Assembly: GCA_002332755.1 (NCBI GenBank)
Contig: DDBO01000025.1
Coordinates: 1 to 7,177, forward strand
Source of the DNA: Bacteroidales bacterium UBA2030
Lineage (GTDB): Bacteria; Bacteroidota; Bacteroidia; Bacteroidales; TTA-H9
Direction of reading: 5' to 3'
DNA length: 7,177 bases
Shown: piece after piece, positions 1-5,759 of the stretch
How positions within the stretch are numbered: the stretch's first letter is position 1
Layout: each line of letters starts with the position of its first letter
Program-made: the position numbers and the translations under genes
Notes under the pieces: model-generated
What the model was told of the DNA's origin: nothing
The model's input: the letters and a program-made list of their open reading frames with translations, nothing else
The model's database searches: none

Positions 1-2
1 AC

Positions 3-107
3 AACTTACACCTACAGGTTACCTTAAATTTAACAAACGATGACGACCCATCGCAAAAAAAGACCATCACGTTTAGTCTGGGCAACCTGAATACTTCAGG
101 GATATGA
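3..107 (+). CDS. C-terminal end of an unrecognised protein (5' part outside window)
   Basis: The frame starting at base 3 stays open from the window edge to a TGA at 105-107 and gives 34 residues ending in LNTSGI. The other two forward frames stop early (at 25-27 and 41-43). The peptide alternates polar and hydrophobic residues (LHLQVTLNLT, then KTITFSLGNLN) with an acidic turn NDDD between, which suggests two beta strands of a beta-rich protein. A strong intrinsic terminator follows 47 bases after the stop, as expected for the end of a real gene. No family can be named from this fragment. The reading frame is fairly sure; the function is unknown. Confidence 0.6.
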   Translation, partial: NLHLQVTLNLTNDDDPSQKKTITFSLGNLNTSGI

Positions 108-154
108 ATTAGACTCATCCTAATTTGTATCTGTTTTTTCTCGGAATAAAGAAA

Positions 155-187
155 GCCCCGCATAGTGGGATGCGGGGCAAATTTTTT
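155..187 (+). terminator. Rho-independent terminator, probably bidirectional
   Basis: A perfect 9-bp GC-rich stem, GCCCCGCAT (155-163) paired with ATGCGGGGC (170-178), encloses a 6-base loop and is followed by AAA and a six-T run (182-187). It ends the rightward gene whose stop is at 107. Read on the minus strand the same stem is followed by TTTCTTTATT, so it can also stop leftward transcription from the T9SS gene that ends at 405. It lies in the convergent gap between these two genes. Bases 188-404 are AT-rich and show no convincing gene. Confidence 0.9.
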
Positions 188-404
188 AATAATATAAACA
201 CTTAAACGCCAGAAAATTTCAGAATTTATTATTTATTTTTAATGAGATTAATTGTTCTAATTCATTAATATTCTTAACTTTATGTTAACCATTCAAAAGA
301 ACGTCAGCGAAGTCTTTGCCAACCCTAATTATTTGTTAAAAACTTAAAAAACAAAGAATTGCAAAACATATCGATAAAAAAAGCGCTTAACGGAGGGAGG
401 AAAT

Positions 405-1325
405 TTACTCTACCAATAACTTGTCTTTTGCGATGATTCCAGAATCATCCAGTAATTCTACAAAATAAATTCCAGGTTTTAATGAACCTCTTCTAATCTG
501 AATTTCATTTTCTTTAATCGCCTCCATTTTTCTAATAACTTGCCCAAGTTGATTATAGATTATTAACGAAAGGTTTCGTCCATAGGAATTGGAAATAGTT
601 AGGGTCGTATATTCTTTTAAAGGATTGGGAGCAATACTCAGACCGGTTTTTTCGTTTTCGGGAACCGCTCCCACTAACTCAAAAAAGTATTGCATGATGT
701 CATCAATAATCCATCCATCTTTATTGGACAGTTTATTATCACTTATAAAATTAAATCTAAGAAATAAGGTATCCGGCTCCACCCATTTTGGCATGAAATA
801 CCATACCCACCACAATTCTGTCTTAATCCATCCATTAGAAGTGCCGGAAAAGCCTTTAACTCCACCTTTTAACGTATCAAAAGTAGAATAAAGATTGTTA
901 GCCATAAAACCCAAGCAAACAGTATAAGAATCAATCACATTCATCCATGATTGACCTTTATCAAACGATGCTTCGATATAGCCTCCATCTATTAGACTAT
1001 CAGTATTAAATTTATGCCAAAAGGTTATAAAAGTATTGTTATAGCAAACAGGTGCTTTTAAAATAAAAGAAGAGTGATTGGAGGGTGGATAAGGATTGAT
1101 TGTATCAGTAACTATTGCATGGGTGGGAGAATAGGCGCTATTAAAATTGGTTTTTAATGGCGTCCCGATTTGCCATATATTGTTAGCACCATCTTCCAGT
1201 TTCAGATAATTACACGGGAATTCAAAAGTACATTCATCCGTTAAGTAAAGAGGATACGGTGGCCATTGTGAAAAAGCCGGAGCACTCACCCAAAGAAAAA
1301 GGGTTAAAAAGATGTATCTTTTCAT
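405..1325 (-). CDS. T9SS-secreted protein with jelly-roll (MAM/cleaved-adhesin-like) domain and type A sorting domain
   Basis: A 306-residue secreted or surface protein. Residues 1-20 form a signal peptide (MKRYIFLTLF...SAPAFSQ, cleavage probably after Q20). Residues about 25-215 look like a concanavalin-type jelly roll of the kind found in cleaved adhesins, MAM-like and immune-inhibitor-A-type exported proteins: a WQIG opening near 51, a THAIVTD stretch, GGYIEASFDKGQSW (114-127), SNGW (163-166) and the typical closing motif GWIIDDI (204-210). Residues about 228-306 are a T9SS type A sorting domain with IAPNP (231-235), IYNQLGQVI, LKPGIYFVEL and a KLLVE end. An in-frame ATG 17 codons upstream (1376) was not used because the signal peptide begins at 1325. 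No enzymatic motif is visible, so adhesion or carbohydrate binding is only inferred. The gene stands alone. Confidence 0.88.
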   Translation of the reverse strand: MKRYIFLTLFLWVSAPAFSQWPPYPLYLTDECTFEFPCNYLKLEDGANNIWQIGTPLKTNFNSAYSPTHAIVTDTINPYPPSNHSSFILKAPVCYNNTFITFWHKFNTDSLIDGGYIEASFDKGQSWMNVIDSYTVCLGFMANNLYSTFDTLKGGVKGFSGTSNGWIKTELWWVWYFMPKWVEPDTLFLRFNFISDNKLSNKDGWIIDDIMQYFFELVGAVPENEKTGLSIAPNPLKEYTTLTISNSYGRNLSLIIYNQLGQVIRKMEAIKENEIQIRRGSLKPGIYFVELLDDSGIIAKDKLLVE

Positions 1326-1378
1326 AATAAGGTTTTTAGTATAGACCATAACTTGTAGGATAAGAGAAAAGCCCATAA

Positions 1379-1386
1379 CAAAAATA
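1379..1386 (-). promoter_or_regulatory. Candidate -7 box for the 405-1325 gene
   Basis: On the minus strand this reads TATTTTTG, a full match to the Bacteroidota -7 consensus TAnnTTTG. A start about 7 bases downstream would leave a leader of roughly 46 bases before the ATG at 1325. No TTG is present in the -33 slot; an inverted repeat (1406-1425) begins there instead. The match is short in AT-rich DNA, so chance is possible. Confidence 0.4.
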
Positions 1387-1405
1387 ATGAATCAAATCAT
1401 TAGTT

Positions 1406-1425
1406 TTCCATAAGTGTTTATGGAA
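1406..1425. repeat. Inverted repeat, 8-bp arms, at the -33 slot of the T9SS gene promoter
   Basis: TTCCATAA (1406-1413) and TTATGGAA (1418-1425) are perfect inverted arms separated by GTGT. No T run follows on either strand, so it does not look like a terminator. Its place, 19 bases upstream of the -7 box at 1379-1386, fits a dimeric regulator site. It could also act as an mRNA hairpin 12 bases after the stop of the small ORF at 1438-1596. Confidence 0.45.
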
Positions 1426-1437
1426 CGACATAGCATC

Positions 1438-1596
1438 TTAATCTTCACTTTCAAATTTGTATTTCATGACATACATTCCATGTTGATCAACCAAGTTGAA
1501 ACATTTATCTACAGCTCCGCTATCCCACTCCCACCCTCCTTTGCAAAAGGGGTAGTGAAAAGGAATCGCTGGGCACTGCTTAAAGCCAAAAGCCAT
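1438..1596 (-). CDS. Possible 52-aa cysteine-containing small protein, or a translated intergenic repeat
   Basis: An ATG at 1596 opens 52 codons to a TAA at 1440-1438. The product has three cysteines (C8, C18, C32), an aromatic-rich middle (PFHYPFCKGGWEWDSG, 13-27) and a natural-looking tail (FNLVDQHGMYVMKYKFESED, 33-52). It has no signal peptide or membrane segment. In favour of a gene: a complete -33/-7 promoter (1703-1732) points at it and would give a leader of about 100 bases. Against: no clear Shine-Dalgarno, and its middle covers a G/C-rich imperfect palindrome (1535-1552) of the kind seen in dispersed intergenic repeats, which often give such pseudo-peptides. I do not recognise a family. 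The opposite-strand frame (1414-1602) looks less protein-like. Confidence 0.3.
   Translation of the reverse strand: MAFGFKQCPAIPFHYPFCKGGWEWDSGAVDKCFNLVDQHGMYVMKYKFESED
1535..1552. repeat. Imperfect palindrome around TTTGCAAA
   Basis: The core TTTGCAAA (1540-1547) is self-complementary. The flanks extend it with one mismatch and one G-T pair to CCCTCC on the left and AGGGG on the right. The G/C-rich flanks stand out from the AT-rich surroundings, which fits a small dispersed repeat unit. Only one copy is in the window, so it cannot be shown here to be repetitive. Confidence 0.35.
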
Positions 1597-1702
1597 ACAT
1601 AACTGCTAATCTAAGGCAATTGAACACGTTCTTTCAGGTATTTAGTCAAGTCAAGTAATCAAAAGTAGGTCGATGTGTGTATGCCCGGGTTTTATTTAGG
1701 TT

Positions 1703-1732
1703 CAAATATAATAAAAAAAATGCTCAAGTCAA
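1703..1732 (-). promoter_or_regulatory. Bacteroidota-type promoter with both -33 and -7 elements, reading left
   Basis: On the minus strand TTG (1732-1730) is followed by a 19-base spacer and TATATTTG (1710-1703), a full match to TTG-N19-TAnnTTTG. It is the only promoter found here with both elements at consensus spacing. Transcription would start near 1696 and run toward the 52-aa ORF (start 1596) and then the T9SS gene (start 1325). It lies just beyond the 3' end of the IS30-type remnant and in the same orientation, so part of it may derive from the element's end. Confidence 0.6.
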
Positions 1733-1764
1733 TACTTTTACCCAAAAAGTATAAACATGGGGAT

Positions 1765-1926
1765 TCAACTTTCAAGTGCGTCATTGTTATTTGCAAAATT
1801 AGCCATAAAAATCTGTAAAGGGGTTTTCCAGCTGAGAGATTTTCTTGGACTGTCGTTCAATCTATTAACTACTACAGCTAATGAGTTTAGTTTATAGGAT
1901 AGATAAACTGAAAAATCATAGCCATA
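1765..1926 (-). pseudogene. Remnant of an IS30-family transposase (C-terminal about 53 codons)
   Basis: Translated from 1926 leftward to a TGA at 1767-1765, this stretch gives YDFSVYLS, then LNSLAVVVNRLNDSPRKSLS and WKTPLQIF, ending DALES. This matches the pattern at the C-terminus of IS30-family DDE transposases, where a (T)DFS motif is followed by a helix, then N-x-R/S-PRK-x-L-x-W-x-TP-x-E/Q-x-F. The upstream part with the catalytic glutamate and the NGxxRxxFPKG-type motif is missing: the preceding 47 bases to the stop of the next gene do not encode it. It has no start codon and is too short to work. The bases after the stop (GAATCCCC on the minus strand) may belong to the element's terminal repeat; no matching opposite end was found in the window. 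The family call rests on motif memory. Confidence 0.7.
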
Positions 1927-1973
1927 GGATAGGTTTACCACACAATTATATATGTCAACATTTGCAGTTAATT

Positions 1974-2582
1974 TTATTTCTGCCCCGTATAAATGGTAAA
2001 AATATTAGTGTCTTTGCATATTACTACCCTTTGTAAGAGTATTTTTTTTACACATACCCAAACCATCCCGGTTGTACCAATGGCCACTTCGTATTTCAAC
2101 AATTTAAATTCTATGTATCCAAAATGCGTACCATCTTTGGCCATCTCTTTTAAGCCAATATAACGTAAGTAAGAAAAATCGACCATGTAGGGTGCCCAAG
2201 TTGATAGCATTAGAGAAACGGGCTGGCCTTGCCCAGTATAATATTTATATTTGCTAATAGAAGTATCATAATAGTAAGTTGATAACCAAAAAGTTGATTT
2301 CACAGTGGGATTATCGCAAGGAGTAGTATCTATATAAAGATACATCTTGGCGTTACCAAGCTCTTGCCAATACATCCAGTCAAAGGTTAGCCTTGTACCG
2401 TGAACACAAATATTGTATTCATTTGGATAAGAGAGAGTGTCCCCTATTTCAATAACCTCATATTCGGGATTTATTTCTGTCTCTTTGTTGCAGCTCTGCA
2501 GGATGGTTGTACTCCCTACTAAGGCCAAAAAGATACCTAAAAGCAGGGTTAAGAGCCTAAGCGTCTTTTTATTTTGTTTCAT
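1974..2582 (-). CDS. Predicted lipoprotein of unknown family, paralogue of the gene at 2597-3172
   Basis: A 202-residue protein of unrecognised family. Residues 1-30 are a lipoprotein signal peptide with basic N-terminus (MKQNKK), hydrophobic core and lipobox LQSC, placing the lipidated cysteine at 31; it should be anchored in the outer membrane. After the cysteine comes a short polar linker (NKETEINPE), then a beta-rich body. Residues 103-123 (YYYDTSISKYKYYTGQGQPVS) match residues 90-110 of the neighbouring gene's product, and both share FG[YW] about 40 residues later, a late cysteine and a TGQK motif at or near the end. This indicates tandem duplication followed by divergence. It is last in the leftward operon, 14 bases after its paralogue. 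No catalytic motif is visible. No terminator was seen between its stop and the IS30-type remnant 47 bases away. Confidence 0.8.
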   Translation of the reverse strand: MKQNKKTLRLLTLLLGIFLALVGSTTILQSCNKETEINPEYEVIEIGDTLSYPNEYNICVHGTRLTFDWMYWQELGNAKMYLYIDTTPCDNPTVKSTFWLSTYYYDTSISKYKYYTGQGQPVSLMLSTWAPYMVDFSYLRYIGLKEMAKDGTHFGYIEFKLLKYEVAIGTTGMVWVCVKKILLQRVVICKDTNIFTIYTGQK

Positions 2583-2596
2583 AACCGCTAATATTT

Positions 2597-3172
2597 TTAA
2601 TCAGTTATTCTCTTCTGCCCTGTCTTGATCGGACAGTTAAGCACATTACACCAAACCATCTCTTGCAGCACTATGAAATAGCTTTTTGGTGATGAAGGAT
2701 CATCCAGGTTATATTTCCGCGATATTCTCAGCCAGCCAAAAAACATCCTGATATTTTCCCCATCATCCACCTTGGCTAAAGGTAAGTAAAACATGTCGCC
2801 TTCACTCCACGCTATTTGCCACTCCCATTGAGTATATGAGGCACTGATAGGCTTTCCCTTTCCTCCATAACTACGAAATTTGCAACTGTCCGGATCATAA
2901 TAATTCTTAGCCACCATAATCCGGCTTTTACGGTCCTTTAGTCTTAAACCGATTATATTATAAAAGCGTGGGCTCACCGAGATATATATGCTATCATGAG
3001 AATTAAACACAGGTATGGATTTTTCAAAGGAAGCGTGGTCAATAAACAGGGTATCATTGTATTCGTATTCAATAAAAAAGTCGTCGGGCTGGTCTTTACG
3101 ACATCCAAACATCCATGTGATACACCAAAGTGCAAATACAATTGCCGCAATTTTTTTTTGTGTTGTTACCAT
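2597..3172 (-). CDS. Predicted lipoprotein of unknown family, paralogue of the gene at 1974-2582
   Basis: With the ATG at 3172 this is a 191-residue protein. Residues 1-23 form a lipoprotein signal (MVTTQKKIAAIVFALW...) with lipobox MFGC and lipidated Cys24, followed by the charged stretch RKDQPDD. A TTG seven codons upstream (3193) would add residues ahead of a normal signal peptide and overlap the preceding gene by 8 bases, so the ATG, 13 bases after that gene's stop, is preferred. Residues 91-110 (YYDPDSCKFRSYGGKGKPIS) align with the downstream paralogue, as do FGW (145-147) and the late CPIKTGQK (180-187), extended here by RITD. Its composition is less AT-rich than its paralogue's (28/60 G+C in one hand-counted stretch against 19/60). 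No known domain is recognised. It is third gene of the operon. Confidence 0.8.
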   Translation of the reverse strand: MVTTQKKIAAIVFALWCITWMFGCRKDQPDDFFIEYEYNDTLFIDHASFEKSIPVFNSHDSIYISVSPRFYNIIGLRLKDRKSRIMVAKNYYDPDSCKFRSYGGKGKPISASYTQWEWQIAWSEGDMFYLPLAKVDDGENIRMFFGWLRISRKYNLDDPSSPKSYFIVLQEMVWCNVLNCPIKTGQKRITD

Positions 3173-3185
3173 GACCACAATTATT

Positions 3186-4163
3186 TTATTCAACTTTTAT
3201 CAATTTTTTCGAAATAATATCTCTGTCAATCAGAAGTCTACAAATATAAAGCCCCGGTGGATAAGATTGCATATCTATTTCAAATGTTTTGAATTCACAG
3301 TCAATATGTTCGTTATATAAAATTTTGCCATAAACGTCAGATATCTGGAAAACAGTTTGCACATTATTATTGAATGGGAGTTCAACCTGAATCTCTAACC
3401 TATTACTTGCTGGGTTTGGAACAATACGTAACGGAACCTTAACCAGGTTATTCAACAGTGAAGTATCTCTAGATATTGTTACACTTCGTTTCAAAACTAT
3501 ATTTTTTTCAATGATTCCTCCATTTTCGTTTTCGCTAAGCATCATTTCCAATGCTTCTAATCGTCTGTTTAGCTCTTCAATTTGTTTTTCTTCCCTTTTA
3601 ATCGCTTCAAGTAACAAAGGAATAAATCCTACATAATTTACTTCATACTTATTATTCCCTGTTGTATGTATAGTGAGCTCAGGATAGACATTTTGTAACT
3701 CCTGTCCTAAAAAGCCATATTGTAATTTTGCATACTTATTCCTTTCATCTACTGGCATTCCTGCCATTATTGAATCATTGAAATAATACTTATATCCATT
3801 TACCATAAGTAGTTGGGACAAAGGATCTCCTATAGGCTCTATACCCATCTTATAGCTACTATCCGAGTCCATAAATAAAAAATTTGTATGAATAACCTTA
3901 CTAAAGATATTGCCAACTTTCTTATTGCTCTTACCTAACTGAAGATACCAATCGGCCTCAGGGTATATCACCGGCGAAGTACTTAAACCTGACCCATCAA
4001 ACAATATTCCTGTCCAAGTATTAAATCGCATGGTGTTCTTAACATCTAATTGATACATGGGGTTATTAGTTCCAATACCAACTTTGCCCATAGATGTCAC
4101 TTTAAGCTGGGCCATCAAATTTAATGAAATTGTTAAGCATGTCAGAAACGTTATTGTTTTCAT
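3186..4163 (-). CDS. Tail-fibre-like protein with S74 intramolecular chaperone domain and T9SS type A sorting domain
   Basis: A 325-residue exported protein. Residues 1-19 are a signal peptide (MKTITFLTCLTISLNLMAQ). GKVGIGTNNPMYQLDV (26-41) is the fibre-type motif common in tail-fibre-domain proteins. Residues about 100-205 fit an S74 endosialidase-type chaperone: SDSSYKMGIEPI (100-111) corresponds to the usual SDxRxKxNIxPI, YGFLGQELQNVYPE (149-162) to the (F/Y)GFxAQExQxxxPE block, then VNYVGFIPLLLEAIK and a coiled coil (about 187-210). Residues about 243-325 are a T9SS type A sorting domain with IVPNPASNRLEIQ, ISDVYGKILY and PPGLYICRL, ending KLIKVE. S74 domains trimerise fibres and can cut themselves off with a Ser-Lys pair; S100 and K105 are kept, while the usual Arg is Ser103. 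It is second in the operon, 31 bases after the GH16 gene. A surface fibre or adhesin role is inferred. Confidence 0.87.
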   Translation of the reverse strand: MKTITFLTCLTISLNLMAQLKVTSMGKVGIGTNNPMYQLDVKNTMRFNTWTGILFDGSGLSTSPVIYPEADWYLQLGKSNKKVGNIFSKVIHTNFLFMDSDSSYKMGIEPIGDPLSQLLMVNGYKYYFNDSIMAGMPVDERNKYAKLQYGFLGQELQNVYPELTIHTTGNNKYEVNYVGFIPLLLEAIKREEKQIEELNRRLEALEMMLSENENGGIIEKNIVLKRSVTISRDTSLLNNLVKVPLRIVPNPASNRLEIQVELPFNNNVQTVFQISDVYGKILYNEHIDCEFKTFEIDMQSYPPGLYICRLLIDRDIISKKLIKVE

Positions 4164-4194
4164 GTTTTTAGTCGTTTTTTAATTTAATTTTGCA

Positions 4195-5412
4195 TTATTG
4201 ATTAATCTGATTTGAATTGTCAGGACAGGGATGTGTAAAAAGGAAAAGTGAGGCTCCTGAAGACACCTCGAAATCCCCGTTAATCGTAATTGATTCAACA
4301 GCACGCAGTGAGATATTATTTCCCGCATTGATAGTTATAAATTCAACAGGATTGATAGTAATAGATTTCATTACAGCAGGTGTATTTATATTATTAATTT
4401 GTGAACTGGTGGAAATAATAAGTGGTTGCTGGCAAGCGCATCTTAATTGATATACTCTTATATAATCAATTTTCATAGATCGTGGAAAACTGTGTTTTAC
4501 AATATCCTCATATAAAATTTCGCAGGTATCAACATTAGCTCTCAATGCTCTCAAATTCCCATCAATTGCCAAATTAGCTCTAATGTACATAGCCTCAGTA
4601 GGAATATCAATATCCTGAATCACCATACTTCTTTGAACACCATCATAATACCAAACAGCATATCCTGGGCCCCATTCCACCGCATAGATATGATAATTAT
4701 GCAAGGACTGCTGGGGGTCAACCACATATTGTGCAGCCTCAATACCTATTAGTCCACTTGGGGTATCCTTCCAATAAGTACCATAAACTCGCAAGCTATC
4801 GTTCTCTACATCACATCGCGGCCAACAGTTACTGCCAGTAACTTTTCTTATTACATGTTCAAAGATATCTATTTCATTATAATGACTATTAGGTCCATAC
4901 TTTGACCACAGCCAGAATGCCGGAAAATTCCCGTATCGCAGATGCTTAATATTATCAACAAAGATAGTTGAAGGAAGAGCACATCTTATTTCAAACCAAC
5001 CATATTTAATTGCACATGTTGACTCTATTGCTCCTGAAAAAAAAGAACGAGGACCTATATGATTCCATGATGGTTTCCAAAACAAATCCTTGCAGCTATC
5101 TTTGACAGCCTCAAATTCAATGTATCCATTTTCTTCAGTCCCAGGATGGAAAATTGCCTGCTCCGATTTCCAAATCTGATATTCACTAATTTCAGGTAAA
5201 AAACTTCCATGAACTACACCACAGTCATGGAACCATGCTCGCCATTTCCCAAGATTATCAGTTTTAGTCCCTTCAACCCAAAATCGGTTGGAGGCATTGA
5301 ATTCATCTGAAAACACAGGGGTTTGAAGCCAATTAGGATCAAGGGTCGGGCTCTGGGACATAACCTTGAAACTCATTATTATTGCTAAACTTAAAAATGT
5401 AATTTTTTTCAT
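4195..5412 (-). CDS. Secreted glycoside hydrolase family 16 (beta-glucanase/laminarinase type)
   Basis: A 405-residue secreted enzyme expected to cleave beta-1,3 or beta-1,3/1,4 glucans or related galactans; the substrate cannot be fixed from sequence. Residues 1-20 are a signal peptide (MKKITFLSLAIIMSFKVMSQ). GH16 landmarks run in order: FSDEFN (34-39), YGWFEIRCALP (137-147), FPAFWLW (163-169), the active site NEIDIFEHV (179-187) with Glu180 as predicted nucleophile, Asp182, and Glu185 as acid/base in the ExDxxE spacing of laminarinase-type members, YAVEWGPGYAVWYYDG (243-258), IRANLAIDG (277-285) and MKIDYIRVYQ (313-322). After the catalytic domain, residues about 335-392 carry beta-strand-like repeats (SITINPVEFITINAG, ESITINGDFEVSSGA) typical of bacteroidotal extracellular proteins. 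It ends CPDNSNQINQ with no T9SS sorting domain, unlike two neighbours. It is the first securely called gene of the four-gene leftward operon. Confidence 0.93.
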   Translation of the reverse strand: MKKITFLSLAIIMSFKVMSQSPTLDPNWLQTPVFSDEFNASNRFWVEGTKTDNLGKWRAWFHDCGVVHGSFLPEISEYQIWKSEQAIFHPGTEENGYIEFEAVKDSCKDLFWKPSWNHIGPRSFFSGAIESTCAIKYGWFEIRCALPSTIFVDNIKHLRYGNFPAFWLWSKYGPNSHYNEIDIFEHVIRKVTGSNCWPRCDVENDSLRVYGTYWKDTPSGLIGIEAAQYVVDPQQSLHNYHIYAVEWGPGYAVWYYDGVQRSMVIQDIDIPTEAMYIRANLAIDGNLRALRANVDTCEILYEDIVKHSFPRSMKIDYIRVYQLRCACQQPLIISTSSQINNINTPAVMKSITINPVEFITINAGNNISLRAVESITINGDFEVSSGASLFLFTHPCPDNSNQINQ

Positions 5413-5487
5413 TATTACATAGATATTGTTCCTCTAATATTTAAAAATTTAATTTTGTGTTTTTGTTTTGCTGAATAAACACGAAAG

Positions 5488-5676
5488 CTAAGTGTAACCC
5501 GGGTAGTACCATTTTTGCCCACCTAAAAAGTAAATAGCAACTAAACCCATTGCACCAACCAAAGAACGATCTTGGTTTAATCTCAGGTAAAAACCCCATA
5601 CCCATTGACTAGCAAAATTTGTTTTTTGGGTGGGCGTTAAAACGTTGTTTACCAATATATTACTTTGCATTTCCAT
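5488..5676 (-). CDS. Doubtful 62-aa ORF upstream of the GH16 gene, or transcribed leader
   Basis: An ATG at 5676 opens 62 codons to a stop at 5488, 75 bases before the GH16 start and in the same direction. The product begins MEMQSNILVNNVL and has a hydrophobic stretch SLVGAMGLVAIYFLGG in its C-terminal third that could be one membrane segment, then an aromatic end QKWYYPGYT. No family is recognised. A consensus -7 box (5731-5738) lies 55 bases upstream, which helps; the lack of a Shine-Dalgarno and of any clear domain counts against it. It could be the first gene of the operon, a leader region of its mRNA, or a decayed gene fragment. A TTG extension to 5733 would overlap the -7 box and is unlikely. 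Confidence 0.3.
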   Translation of the reverse strand: MEMQSNILVNNVLTPTQKTNFASQWVWGFYLRLNQDRSLVGAMGLVAIYFLGGQKWYYPGYT

Positions 5677-5730
5677 GATTAGGAGGATGGAATGGAGTAA
5701 AAGGTCGATGAGATGGTCCTGATAATAATA

Positions 5731-5738
5731 CAAATTTA
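5731..5738 (-). promoter_or_regulatory. Candidate -7 box for the GH16/fibre/lipoprotein operon
   Basis: On the minus strand this reads TAAATTTG, a full match to TAnnTTTG. It is the nearest such box upstream of the GH16 start; none occurs in the 75 bases directly before that gene. A start near 5724 gives about 48 bases to the 62-aa ORF and about 310 to the GH16 ATG. No TTG lies at the -33 position; a perfect inverted repeat (5760-5784) sits just upstream of it. Confidence 0.4.
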
Positions 5739-5759
5739 AGGTGTCTTTCTATTAATATA

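Noticed and set aside
376..388. AAGCGCTT next to a seven-base A/T run as terminator of the 405-1325 gene
   Set aside because: The palindrome has no loop and cannot form a stable hairpin; the strong stem at 155-178 is a better terminator.
1414..1602. Plus-strand 62-codon open frame
   Set aside because: It overlaps the palindrome and the more protein-like 52-aa minus frame, and its peptide has a repeat-derived look (LPPSFAKGVV) with no recognisable domain.
3170..3193. TTG start at 3193 for the lipoprotein at 2597-3172
   Set aside because: It adds seven residues before a normal lipoprotein signal and overlaps the preceding gene; the ATG at 3172 fits better.
2996..3320. Plus-strand open frames of 73 and 101 codons
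   Set aside because: They are antisense to the secure lipoprotein and S74/T9SS genes, and have no signal, domain or promoter of their own.
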